This document shows, piece by piece, positions 42,355 through 50,225 of a stretch of 64,000 nt of DNA. Position 1 is the stretch's first letter, and every line of letters begins with the position of its first letter. The notes beneath the pieces are model-generated. The model did no database searches, was not told the origin of the DNA, and was given only the letters and a program-made list of their open reading frames with translations. This stretch comes from CAYLHS01 sp964496205 (GTDB lineage: Bacteria; Actinomycetota; Acidimicrobiia; Spongiisociales; UBA4744), in the NCBI GenBank assembly GCA_964496205.1, contig CAZBXV010000004.1:11586-75585 (forward strand), written 5' to 3'. The translations under genes were made by a program, and so were the position numbers.

Positions 42355-43891
42355 GACCAGGGCCATCCGAAGTGGGTCGGCCGTCCGATCAACCCGATCA
42401 CGATCAAGACGATCATGCCGACGACGAAGACGCTGAACAGGGCACGGGCGAACCTGCTTGGCAGCTTCGATGAACTCCTGTCGAGGAACGGCACGGCGAA
42501 CAACCCGACGATGATCGCCGCCGGAACGAAGAAGGCGGCCACGGTGCGGGGCATCCATGCGAGGAGCTGCTCGACCCAGACGAGGAACCACGGTGCTTTG
42601 GATGGGTCGGCAACACCACCGGCCTGGACGAAAATCGGCGCTGGTCCGGCCAATGCCAGCAGGGACAAGATGACCAGAGAAATGATCGCTGTCACCGACT
42701 CCACCCGGAACAGCTGCCGAGATTCGACGAGGCCGGTCGGCTGCTGTGGTGCTGGTTCGGGTGCGGGGGCCGGCGCCTCGGCTGGAACCGCCGGAGCCGC
42801 CGGGGCTGCCGGAGCGGATGCCTCGGCTGGAGCCGTAGGGGCTGCCTCGGCTGGAGCCGTGGCGGCTGCCGGAGCCGTGGGGGCTGCCGGGGCCGGCGCG
42901 AGAGCGACGCCTGCATCGGCCAGCATCCCGGCGAGAACCTGATCCTCAGACACACCCGACGCCTTCGCCTTCGCCTCAACCGAACGACGGAACAGCTTCT
43001 CAGGCATCCCCAACGCCGCAGCAGCCTCCTCAACCGACATCCCGGCCGACACAACCGGTGCCGCAGCGACAGCGGNNNNNNNNNNNNNNNNNNNNNNNNN
43101 NNNNNNNNNNNNNNNNNNNNNNNNNNNNNNNNNNNNNNNNNNNNNNNNNNNNNNNNNNNNNNNNNNNNNNNNNNNGCAGCCTCCTCAACCGACATCCCGG
43201 CCGACACAACCGGTGCCGCAGCGACAGCGGGAGCAGCAGCGGGAGTTGGAGCAGCTTCCGCAGCGGCGACCTCCGGGGTCGCGACAGCCGCGGGCTCAGA
43301 AGCAGCGACAGGGGCAGGAGCCGCAGGTGGAGTGGAGGCGACGCCTGCATCGGCCAGCATCCCGGCGAGAACCTGATCCTCAGACACACCCGACGCCTTC
43401 GCCTTCGCCTCAACCGAACGACGGAACAGCTTCTCAGGCATCCCCAACGCCGCAGCAGCCTCCTCAACCGACATCCCGGCCGACACAACCGGTGCCGCAG
43501 CGACAGCGGCGGGAGGTTCGGTCGCGGGTTCGGCCACAGGTTCAGGGGTGAGCTCGGCGGCCGGAGCCGAAGCGGGTGTGGGAGACGACGGTGTGGCCGC
43601 GATTGGGAGGGGCTCGGGCGTGACACTCGGCACGTTCTCCTTCGGAACGGTTGTGCGCTCGGGTGCGGGACCGAGCCCGGCGAGTGCACTCGCACGCGCC
43701 TCCTTCACCCGATCGATGACATCCGCTGGGATTTCGGTAGCGTCGCCACCGATCGATGCCACGCCGTCCGGGAGAACCTCGGGCGCCGTGTCGACGACGG
43801 AGGTGGCTGGAATGGGATCGCCTGCCTCACCGAGCGCTATCGCCCGCGCCGAGAGGATCCGCCTGCGGAGCTCTTCGGGGATACCCACCAT
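42351..43891 (-). CDS. Cytochrome b C-terminal subunit with repeat-rich N-terminal extension (interrupted by assembly gap)
   Basis: The C-terminal 150 residues are a three-helix subunit-IV-like domain (DPSKAPWFLVWVEQLLAWMP, then two more helices). A long Ala/Pro-rich extension precedes it, containing at least three copies of a helical module of about 45 residues, MSVEEAAAALGMPEKLFRRS through DQVLAGMLADAGV. The start at 43891 shares a base with the stop of the cytochrome b gene. The reading frame changes across the 100-N gap because the gap length is arbitrary, so this is one gene and not two. The role of the modules is unknown; they may be protein-binding or surface-binding domains. Confidence 0.8.
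42904..43075. repeat. 172-base repeat, copy 1
   Basis: Identical by eye to 43338-43509. Encodes the MSVEEAAAALG helical module of the cytochrome b subunit. It ends exactly at the assembly gap. Confidence 0.9.
43076..43175. other. Assembly gap (100 N)
   Basis: Exactly 100 unknown bases. The gap is bounded by sequence of the same repeat on both sides, so the assembler failed to resolve the repeat. The real length is unknown and may hold more copies. Confidence 0.97.
43176..43230. repeat. 172-base repeat, partial copy 2
   Basis: These 55 bases equal the last 55 bases of the full repeat copies. The rest of this copy lies in the gap. Confidence 0.9.
43338..43509. repeat. 172-base repeat, copy 3
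   Basis: Second complete copy, identical by eye to 42904-43075. DNA-level identity implies recent duplication or gene conversion. Confidence 0.9.
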
Positions 43892-44517
43892 CACATCTCC
43901 TCAGGGCTCGTCATGCCGTCTCGTCGGACCTTCCACAGGTGAACGAACGTGAGTAGAAGGACGATGAACGGCAGAAGGATGACGTGGAATACATAGGCAC
44001 GAAGGAGCGTCGCCGAGAGCGACGGACCGAAGGTTGCGTTCGCGATCGGATCGCCAAGCAGGGGAATAGACCGAAGCATGGCGTTGACAACCGACAAAGT
44101 TGCCTGGCCCGACTGGTCCCACGGAAGAATGCTGCCGGTGGTCGCCATGGCCACCACCCCGAGTAGCACAATCACACCAATGGTCCAGTTCGCTCGCCTG
44201 GGACCTTTGTAGGCGCCGTGATAGAAGGCGACCGTCATGTGGAGGAACGCGGTGATGATCAGCAGGTACGCCGACCAACGATGGAGGCTGCGGAGAAACA
44301 GCGGGTAGCCGCTCGTCACCGACGAGTCCAAGTAGGCCTGAGGAATCGCCGGCCGGTAGCCGAACGCCATAAGGACTCCGGTGATCGCGAGGACCGCGAG
44401 CAGACCCATGCTGATCCCACCAAGGCCGAACGTGTACGAGAAACTCACTTCGTAGCGGCCCACCTTCGCCGGATGGATCGCCTCGAGAGGAGTGTGCTTC
44501 TCCTGTGTGTCAGCCAT
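43891..44517 (-). CDS. Cytochrome b N-terminal subunit (b6-like), second system
   Basis: A 208-residue dihaem cytochrome b with four helices. Haem histidines are in SLHRWSAYLLIITAFLHMTV and YVFHVILLPFIVLLLTFVH. The motif SILPWDQSGQ precedes helix C. It is followed, with a one-base overlap, by the repeat-bearing subunit IV gene. No Rieske or cytochrome c gene is adjacent, so its partners must be elsewhere or absent. Confidence 0.92.
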   Translation of the reverse strand: MADTQEKHTPLEAIHPAKVGRYEVSFSYTFGLGGISMGLLAVLAITGVLMAFGYRPAIPQAYLDSSVTSGYPLFLRSLHRWSAYLLIITAFLHMTVAFYHGAYKGPRRANWTIGVIVLLGVVAMATTGSILPWDQSGQATLSVVNAMLRSIPLLGDPIANATFGPSLSATLLRAYVFHVILLPFIVLLLTFVHLWKVRRDGMTSPEEM

Positions 44518-44527
44518 CAGTCCTCCC

Positions 44528-45004
44528 CTACCGCTTCACAAGAGTTCTGCCGTAGACGGACACGCCCTTCACAACCGGCTTCTCCGAGCGAGTCCGGTCG
44601 CGCAACAGAAGCCGCCCGATTACAAGAAACGCTCCGACCACGTAGACCAGAAGTGCCAGTTGCTTGGCCCATTCGGGACCCAGCAGTCGCATCGAACGAA
44701 CCCAAAGCGCGGGAACTACCGCGAATCCTGCGACGAGGGCGAGGAGCGCGAGTATCGCCCGAAGGGTCGCAGTCGGCCATGAAGACCCGTCTCCTCCAAA
44801 CGCGTATGCGATCCCCAACAGCACGAGGAGCACTCCTGCAAGAAGCAGGATGGCGCCGATGGTGACCACCAGGGCGTCCAGCGTCGACACGGCGACGCTC
44901 ACGTTCCCGAGGAGGAGGCCGCCGATGACCGACAGCACGAGACCACCAATGATCGATGCGAGCCCGCGTCCAGTATGCCGCCCATCGACACTCAGCATGT
45001 TCAT
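44528..45004 (-). CDS. Conserved four-helix membrane protein of unknown function
   Basis: A 158-residue protein with hydrophobic segments at about 16-38, 42-66, 82-103 and 116-134, and a basic C-terminal tail. No family is recognised. It lies ten bases before the cytochrome b gene and shares its transcript, so a role in assembly or anchoring of that complex is possible. The ATG at 45004 follows TAGAGT by seven bases, a leaderless-type promoter. Confidence 0.7.
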   Translation of the reverse strand: MNMLSVDGRHTGRGLASIIGGLVLSVIGGLLLGNVSVAVSTLDALVVTIGAILLLAGVLLVLLGIAYAFGGDGSSWPTATLRAILALLALVAGFAVVPALWVRSMRLLGPEWAKQLALLVYVVGAFLVIGRLLLRDRTRSEKPVVKGVSVYGRTLVKR

Positions 45005-45083
45005 CGCCGGTACTCTACCCCGGCGGCCGTAGGCCTCCGAAAGCATCCCGTATCGGACCCGGAAAAAAACCTCAGGAAATTGC

Positions 45084-45110
45084 TCAAGTCCTGTCACTCG
45101 ACGCCGATAA
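45084..45110 (+). promoter_or_regulatory. Sigma-28/WhiG-like promoter
   Basis: TCAA (45084-45087), 15 bases, then GCCGATAA (45103-45110) matches the FliA/WhiG consensus TAAA-N15-GCCGATAA at all -10 positions and three of four -35 positions. It points right into a gap with no rightward gene for about 1 kb. Confidence 0.6.
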
Positions 45111-45116
45111 AGACGA

Positions 45117-45210
45117 CGGACCACGCGGTCCACATGCGGACACTATGTCCGCGGGGGCATGGGGCGTACCGTCGCCACTGAACCTCAGGCACGTTCAAAC
45201 TGAGGTTTTG
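45117..45210 (+). ncRNA. Candidate structured small RNA downstream of the sigma-28-like promoter
   Basis: Three stems follow the promoter: GGACC-ACGC-GGTCC (45118-45131), GCGGACA-CTA-TGTCCGC (45136-45152) and AACCTCAG with CTGAGGTT (45181-45188 and 45200-45207) running into TTTT, like an intrinsic terminator. A 14-codon reading frame starting ATGGGGCGT sits between the last two stems, so a leader peptide is an alternative. It is not a recognised RNA family. Confidence 0.4.
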
Positions 45211-45258
45211 CAAGGTAAGCCTCCCAGCCCGCCCCAGCGGCGGACGCCCTTCCCCCAC

Positions 45259-46062
45259 TCAGTCCTTCACAAGTGTGACCGACGTCCCGTCTGCGATCCC
45301 GAATCGACGATCGGCGCGCATCCCTCGGACGGCCACGGCGATCATCCCACTCGAATCCGCGTACACGAGAGCCTCTCCGTTCTCCACGGCCCCGTAGGTC
45401 GTCAGCCAGCGTGCCGCGTGCTGCTGGCTACCCACGATGATCCCGATCTCGTCACCTTCGGAGACCCCCATCGTGTGCAGATCCTCGGGCGAGACATTCA
45501 GCTGGACGTTTCCGAAATGGTCAACCCACCACGCCTCGCCTTGCACACGCCCGGCCTCCACCTCCGGGAGTGGCAGCAGAAGCGGCAGAATCGAGTCGGG
45601 ATCCACAACCGGTCCGAGGTCGGCAAGGTCCGTACCGGACGCGAGCAGAGCAGCGGCAGGTGCGAACAGATCCCGCCCGGCAAACGTCGCTCCGGCGCTG
45701 GGGATCATCACCTCGGGGTTCTCGATGGAGACCGTCACCTCCGCACCACCGACCATCGCGACTGCCGGCGACATCACCCCGTTGTCAGGCCCCACGAAGT
45801 AGCCCCACTCGGTCCGGGCGGCGATCGCACGTCGGTCGGTTCCCACGCCCGGGTCGACAACCACCAATGCCACTCCTTCCGGGAGATAGTGGATCGCTCG
45901 CAGCAGCGCCAACGCACCCGGTCTCACCTCACCTCGCTCGACACCGTGCGTGACGTCGATGATCCTCGAGTCGGGGGCCAACTTCGCGAGCACACCGTGC
46001 ACGACGCCGACGAATTCGTCGCCGAGGCCAAAGTCGGACAGGAACGAGATAGGGCGGCTCAT
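45259..46062 (-). CDS. SAM hydrolase (DUF62/SAM hydroxide adenosyltransferase) homologue
   Basis: A 267-residue protein of the family that includes fluorinases, chlorinases and SAM hydrolases. The N-terminal SFLSDFGLGDEFVG and Asp70/Arg77 in VVDPGVGTDRR are present. At the third catalytic position the family normally has TFHGRD; here it reads TFAGRD, with Ala128 replacing His. So activity may be altered. The start at 46062 has an AGGGAAGAG ribosome site; upstream in-frame codons run into the promoter of the divergent gene. Confidence 0.88.
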   Translation of the reverse strand: MSRPISFLSDFGLGDEFVGVVHGVLAKLAPDSRIIDVTHGVERGEVRPGALALLRAIHYLPEGVALVVVDPGVGTDRRAIAARTEWGYFVGPDNGVMSPAVAMVGGAEVTVSIENPEVMIPSAGATFAGRDLFAPAAALLASGTDLADLGPVVDPDSILPLLLPLPEVEAGRVQGEAWWVDHFGNVQLNVSPEDLHTMGVSEGDEIGIIVGSQQHAARWLTTYGAVENGEALVYADSSGMIAVAVRGMRADRRFGIADGTSVTLVKD

Positions 46063-46133
46063 CTCGACAGTCTCTTCCCTGGCCCGTCCATGCGCAAGTT
46101 GGGAGATGTGGAGCATCCACCGATCACTACCAT

Positions 46134-46139
46134 CGGCGC
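46134..46139 (+). promoter_or_regulatory. Spacer between TACCAT -10 element and a leaderless start
   Basis: TACCAT lies immediately before these six bases (CGGCGC), and the ATG at 46140 follows. Transcription would start at or near the A of the start codon. Confidence 0.5.
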
Positions 46140-47033
46140 ATGCCCGAGACCGAGCATGAACGGCTCATCGAGGACCTCTCCACCGAGGGGGGTGTTGTCA
46201 TGCTGCTTGGTGCGCCCGACACGGGCAAGAGTTCGTTTGCACGACGGCTTCTCGAGCGTGTCCTCGCCATCGGCAAGCAAGGCGCCTACGTCGACGCCGA
46301 CGTGGGACAGTCCACGGTCGGTCCCCCGACCTGCGTGGGGCTCAAGTGGGTTCGAACACGGGCAGACCTCGACCAACTCGAAGACGCAAACGACCTTCGG
46401 TTCGTCGGATCGATCTCACCCAAACATCTCGTCCTTCAGGAAGTCATCGCAACGGCAGCGTTGGTCGAACAGGCCCGCGGTGAGGCCGACGTCATCGTCA
46501 TCGACACGACCGGTGCCGTCTCTGGGATCACGGGGCAAACACTCAAGTTCCACAAGTTGGAGCTTTGCCGGCCTGATGTACTCGTCGCACTGCAACGGGG
46601 TAGCGAGATCGAGCCCATCATCGGCATGGCTCGTCGATTCTTTTCCGCAGACGTCCGCGTTGTCGGCGTGCTCCCGGATGTCACTCCCTTCTCACCGACC
46701 GAACGCGCTCAACATCGAGCCCAACGATTCGCTCGAGCTCTCGCTCCCCCTCTTCAACGTTGGAAAGTCCGTCCCACCGTCTTCGCTCCATCTCTCCCCG
46801 CCGGCATGGACTTCCACCGGCTTCAGGACGTGCTCGTCGGTGTCCATGACGGCACGGGTCGTTGTCTGGGGCTGGGGGTCCTCACCGTCGAGGACGAGAA
46901 CCGACTGCTCGTGCTGACGAATGTAACCGATGGCATGAAGGGACTTCGACTCGCGTCACTTCGCATCGACCCGACAAGGTTCGAAACGACCGCCGTCAAC
47001 CTCCGCGAGGTCATGTTCGGCCTGGACGCGTAG
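46140..47033 (+). CDS. Clp1/Grc3-like polynucleotide kinase family protein
   Basis: A 297-residue P-loop protein. The order of motifs matches Clp1/Grc3: Walker A GAPDTGKSSF at 24-33, VDADVGQSTVGPPTCVGL at 51-68, VGSISPKHL, and IDTTGAVSGITGQTLKFHKL at 121-140. In archaea and eukaryotes these enzymes phosphorylate the 5' OH of RNA or DNA; bacterial members are scattered and mostly uncharacterised. It is monocistronic, divergent from the SAM hydrolase gene. The C-terminal half is not assigned. Confidence 0.82.
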   Translation: MPETEHERLIEDLSTEGGVVMLLGAPDTGKSSFARRLLERVLAIGKQGAYVDADVGQSTVGPPTCVGLKWVRTRADLDQLEDANDLRFVGSISPKHLVLQEVIATAALVEQARGEADVIVIDTTGAVSGITGQTLKFHKLELCRPDVLVALQRGSEIEPIIGMARRFFSADVRVVGVLPDVTPFSPTERAQHRAQRFARALAPPLQRWKVRPTVFAPSLPAGMDFHRLQDVLVGVHDGTGRCLGLGVLTVEDENRLLVLTNVTDGMKGLRLASLRIDPTRFETTAVNLREVMFGLDA

Positions 47034-47270
47034 CGACCAGCGACCAGAAGATTCCGCCCCACGGTCTCACAGCGACGCTGATCGCGTTCAGGCTGGAGAC
47101 TGGAGGCTGGGGACCGAGGACTGAATGGCGGAACAGCTGACGACTGAACTACTGGAGACTGGCGGCTTCGTTGGTGGGCACCGCCCCCTCCGACCTTGGC
47201 CTTCGGCCTCGGCCACCTCCCCCAACACGACGCCTTCGGCGTCGCGAGGGGAGGAGACTGCTTGCACGCG
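47034..47270. repeat. GC-rich intergenic repeat with heptamer tract
   Basis: Bases 47091-47160 are degenerate GACTGGAG-type units. They are followed by GGCTTCGTTGGTGGGCACCG, which matches the block at 17740, and a GGCCTTCGGCCTCGGCC stem with GGGGAGGAG. No gene is seen. Confidence 0.6.
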
Positions 47271-47417
47271 CTGAGACCCAAGGAACCTCCGTTGACCGTT
47301 CCCGCACTTCCCCTTGACAGGCATCGGTCGCTCTTCAGCACCTTGGGTCTCGCAATCCTGACACTACGAACTCAGCACGAAGCCGTCAAGAACCGCGAAA
47401 AGGCCGAACAAGGTGAG
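47271..47417. other. Intergenic stretch without a recognised element
   Basis: Between the repeat and the DnaA-box-like cluster. It contains CTTGACAGG and other promoter-like scraps, but no start signal or gene could be supported. Confidence 0.4.
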
Positions 47418-47502
47418 TTATCCACAGCTGATGGGTACCCGAAATCCCCTGTATACCGGGCATTTCGGGACATTTCCACAGATCCACAATTTGCTGTCCA
47501 CA
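47418..47502 (+). other. Cluster of DnaA-box-like sites
   Basis: Four sites with the TCCACA core in the same direction: TTATCCACA (47418-47426, a perfect consensus box), TTTCCACAG (47473), GATCCACAA (47481) and CTGTCCACA (47494-47502, one mismatch from the actinobacterial TTGTCCACA). An inverted repeat CCCGAAAT...ATTTCGGG lies between. No dnaA, dnaN or AT-rich unwinding element is adjacent, so a titration or secondary site is as likely as an origin. Confidence 0.45.
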
Positions 47503-47521
47503 GCACGTGTTGAAACTGTGC

Positions 47522-48460
47522 TCACAAAGAGTTTTCGCGAAGTGCAATCTCGCCGACAGGGATACCTCCGCCCAGCACAGGAATCCGTTCGACGTGCTCG
47601 AGTTGCGCAGCGAAACTCGCTCTTCCGATCCGCCGAATCATCGCTGCGGCCGCGGGCCCGAGCCCTCTCGAGGATCCGTCCCACGCCTTGACGCCAATGC
47701 CGACTCCACCGTGCAAGGCGACACCCAGCGAGCCTTCCGCCCCGCCTTTCGCCGCCGCGTTCAGTGCCGTCGCCAGTTCGGCTGTCGGGTCACCCTGGTC
47801 ACGGGTGAGGGCTGGGTACCGGTGCATAGCCGTCCACGCCTCTGCGAACCGAGCGTCCCCTCCCAGCCGCGAGAACGCCCGCGCCAAGCTTCTGACACTT
47901 CCCCTGAGCACAGGCGCCCCGCAGCCGTCGACCCCGACCGGGCCAGGGTCCGAGTCTCCGACATCTGCGATCGTCTCGAAGATGGCGCGCTGGAGCGGGT
48001 GGTCGGGACTGAGGTAGTCCTCCAGCGACCACCCTTGCGCGACGCACGCACGCAGCATCGCCGTGTGTTTCCCGGAGCAGTTGTGCCAAATGCGGCGGGG
48101 TTCTGTCGCTCCCCGAGCTGCAACTCGTCGCATCGCTCCCGGCGCTGCCGGCCACGCAGGCGGACAACGCAAGAAGGACTCATCGATCCCCACCTCTTCG
48201 AGCATCGACCGAACCAACTCGACGTGGATGGGCTGGGCCCGGTGGCTTCCGCAGGCAATCGCCATCTGGATCGGCTCGAGGCCGGCTCCCAACTCCTGAG
48301 CAACCGTCGCCTGAAACGGCTTGGCCGCGGACCGGAGGAAGAACACACGGTCGATATCTCCAGCCGAAGTCAGCACGCCGCCTCCTGAATCGACGACTGC
48401 GATCGCCCCCGTGTGCTCTGACTCGACCAAGCCGGACCGAGTGACCGTTGCGAGGATCAC
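47522..48460 (-). CDS. L-asparaginase II (AnsII/ReAV-type)
   Basis: A 312-residue enzyme of the asparaginase II family, unrelated to the E. coli-type enzyme. Motifs: FFLRSAAKPFQ with the Ser-x-x-Lys pair, IACGSHRAQPIHVE, WHNCSGKHTAML with the active-site Cys/Lys/His, and VDGCGAPV. It would convert asparagine to aspartate and ammonia in the cytoplasm. GTG start one base after the rsiG stop. The asnA gene 4 kb away makes the reverse reaction. Confidence 0.92.
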   Translation of the reverse strand: MILATVTRSGLVESEHTGAIAVVDSGGGVLTSAGDIDRVFFLRSAAKPFQATVAQELGAGLEPIQMAIACGSHRAQPIHVELVRSMLEEVGIDESFLRCPPAWPAAPGAMRRVAARGATEPRRIWHNCSGKHTAMLRACVAQGWSLEDYLSPDHPLQRAIFETIADVGDSDPGPVGVDGCGAPVLRGSVRSLARAFSRLGGDARFAEAWTAMHRYPALTRDQGDPTAELATALNAAAKGGAEGSLGVALHGGVGIGVKAWDGSSRGLGPAAAAMIRRIGRASFAAQLEHVERIPVLGGGIPVGEIALRENSL

Positions 48461-48461
48461 T

Positions 48462-48986
48462 TCAGATGATCGTCAGATCGGCCGCGTCTTGCTTGTAGCG
48501 GCGAACCAGCTCTTGATGAAGGACATCGACAACTCGCTGGACTTCGCGCCGATCGGATGAGATCTTCGATTCGGTGTCGTTCAGCGTCGTCTCGATTTCC
48601 GACAGCTCGGCGTTGTCGAGCGCCGGCAAACGGGAGAGAAAGTCGTCATTGAGCACATGATCGATGTGCCGTCTGCGGTCGTCGGGCAGATCGGGCGAGA
48701 AGACGGTTGGGTATCGGGAGCGCCCGCCACCGCTCACCTCGCCCGCGCCAAGCACGTCGGGAAGTGCTTCGATGAGGGATCGCTTCTCCTCGCCGCTGCG
48801 TCGACGCAGCTCGAAACCAAGCAAGTCGAGTCGTCCGTGCAGGAGTCTTCGGTAGTAGGACAGTTCCGTCTCGACCTCATCGGCCATCTTCTTTCGCGAA
48901 CGGAGTTCATCCAGATCGAGCGACTCGAGTTCTTCGATGAACTTGGGCTCTCGAACGATGTCGATGCGTCGTCGGTACTCTGCCAT
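48462..48986 (-). CDS. rsiG: RsiG-like c-di-GMP-dependent anti-sigma factor
   Basis: A 174-residue protein with two long helices joined by a loop. The c-di-GMP signature E(x3)S(x2)R(x3)Q(x3)D appears twice: E39-S43-R46-H50-D54 (His replaces Gln) and a perfect copy E139-S143-R146-Q150-D154, exactly 100 residues apart. This matches actinobacterial RsiG, which with c-di-GMP sequesters the sigma-28-type factor WhiG. The start at 48986 shares a base with the upstream M23 gene stop. No sigma gene is in the window. Confidence 0.85.
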   Translation of the reverse strand: MAEYRRRIDIVREPKFIEELESLDLDELRSRKKMADEVETELSYYRRLLHGRLDLLGFELRRRSGEEKRSLIEALPDVLGAGEVSGGGRSRYPTVFSPDLPDDRRRHIDHVLNDDFLSRLPALDNAELSEIETTLNDTESKISSDRREVQRVVDVLHQELVRRYKQDAADLTII

Positions 48987-50092
48987 CAGCCACACACCTC
49001 TCTCAGGGTGAAGTACGGGTTCACCGGGGAACCACCGCCCGGGTGGATTTGGAAGTGCAGATGGGGCGCTCCCCCGTACGCGTTGCCACTGTTCCCGTTA
49101 TAGCCGACGACCTCACCCTTCCTCACGTAGTCGCCGGTTTTCAGGCCGGCCGGCCAACCACTCAGGTGGGCGTAGTAGAAGTCCGCGCCGACGTCGGTAT
49201 CCAGCCAGATCGACTTGCCTCCCAGTCTGTTCGTGTAGACACGAACCGTTCCCGACTCGACGGCATACTCAGGCTGGCCCATCGGTGCAAAGATGTCGGT
49301 TCCTTTGTGGGTTCGCCCACCGGACCGTGGAGCACCCCACGTGTTACTGAAGTGAACGACTGCCGAATCCATCGGACAGATCATCCCCGGGATGGCTGAG
49401 GCAGGAAGTCCTCGTGCCGCCCCGGATTGTCGAGCTGCAGCGGCGGCCAATGCCGCAGCCTGCTCCTTGCGATACTGGGTCGTGGCATTTCTGCACTTGG
49501 CGCTCATCTCCGAGGCGGCCTGCGCCGCCGCATCCATGATCGACGTCATCTCGTCGGCGGCCTGGGCGGCTTGGGTGCCGAGGTCCGTCAAACGGGCTTG
49601 CTCCGACTCCCACTCGGTCCGTATGCGCTCCATGTCCTTTTTGAGCGTGTCGAGTTCGTCGATGCTTGCGACATCCCCGCTCGTCACCGCCGAGAGAAAC
49701 TCCTGTCCCGTGAGGGCCGCATCGAACGACGACGTGAACAAGATCACGCCGCTGCTCGGTGCTCCCCCGTTCATGTACAACTCGACGGCCCGCTCCTCGA
49801 CCTTCTGTCTGGTGGTCGAAATGAGCTCTTCCTTCTCGTCGATCCTGTCACGGAACTGGTAGACCCTCAGGGTTGCTCCTTCGAGTTCTTGGTTGATCGC
49901 GTCGTAGCGCTGCTCAGCGGCCTCGGCGTTCGCCCTCGCCTCGTCGTACCGTGCCTTCGCTTGGGCCGAGTCGGCACACGCCGCGTCGACCTGTGCCTTC
50001 GAAATGGACAGTGCGGGCGCGGCCATGACGACCACCCAAGCGAAAACGAGCAGCACAATGAGAAGCGTGCGGGGCGTGCGGAGCCGGCGCAT
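48986..50092 (-). CDS. Exported M23 (LytM) peptidoglycan hydrolase with coiled coil
   Basis: A 368-residue protein with a signal peptide ending near APALS, a long coiled-coil region (about 35-215, including EAAEQRYDAINQELEGATLR), and a C-terminal M23 domain. The zinc-binding residues are in RTHKGTDIFAP (HxxxD) and PHLHFQIHPGG (HxH). The architecture resembles EnvC/NlpD-type cell-division hydrolases or activators. It precedes rsiG and the asparaginase gene in one leftward run. The start is Met at 50092; upstream codons are unlikely. Confidence 0.9.
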   Translation of the reverse strand: MRRLRTPRTLLIVLLVFAWVVVMAAPALSISKAQVDAACADSAQAKARYDEARANAEAAEQRYDAINQELEGATLRVYQFRDRIDEKEELISTTRQKVEERAVELYMNGGAPSSGVILFTSSFDAALTGQEFLSAVTSGDVASIDELDTLKKDMERIRTEWESEQARLTDLGTQAAQAADEMTSIMDAAAQAASEMSAKCRNATTQYRKEQAAALAAAAARQSGAARGLPASAIPGMICPMDSAVVHFSNTWGAPRSGGRTHKGTDIFAPMGQPEYAVESGTVRVYTNRLGGKSIWLDTDVGADFYYAHLSGWPAGLKTGDYVRKGEVVGYNGNSGNAYGGAPHLHFQIHPGGGSPVNPYFTLREVCG

Positions 50093-50109
50093 GTCGAAAC
50101 GAGCGTACA

Positions 50110-50185
50110 GCGGGATTCGGTTTGAGTGAAGCAGCAAGCTCGCTTCGCTCGCAATCGTCAGCCATCAGCCATCAGCCATCAGACG
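50110..50185. repeat. Intergenic repeat (TCGCTTCGCTCGC plus 7-base units)
   Basis: GCTCGCTTCGCTCGC is followed by four near-identical 7-base units, CAGCCAT. It belongs to the same loose family as the other gaps. Confidence 0.6.
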
Positions 50186-50225
50186 CAACGCGGTGCCCTG
50201 GCATGACAGCAGAGAACCTCCGGTC

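Noticed and set aside
42351..43052. Separate short gene for the cytochrome b C-terminal part
   Set aside because: The frame change occurs only because the 100-N gap is an arbitrary length. Sequence on both sides encodes the same repeated module, so this is one gene.
45005..45258. SAM riboswitch or c-di-GMP riboswitch in the hairpin-rich gap
   Set aside because: The stems do not show the conserved cores of either class, and no rightward gene follows to be controlled.
44956..46917. A 653-codon open frame on the plus strand
   Set aside because: It spans the SAM hydrolase antisense strand and the wrong frame of the Clp1-like gene. It has no recognisable domain.
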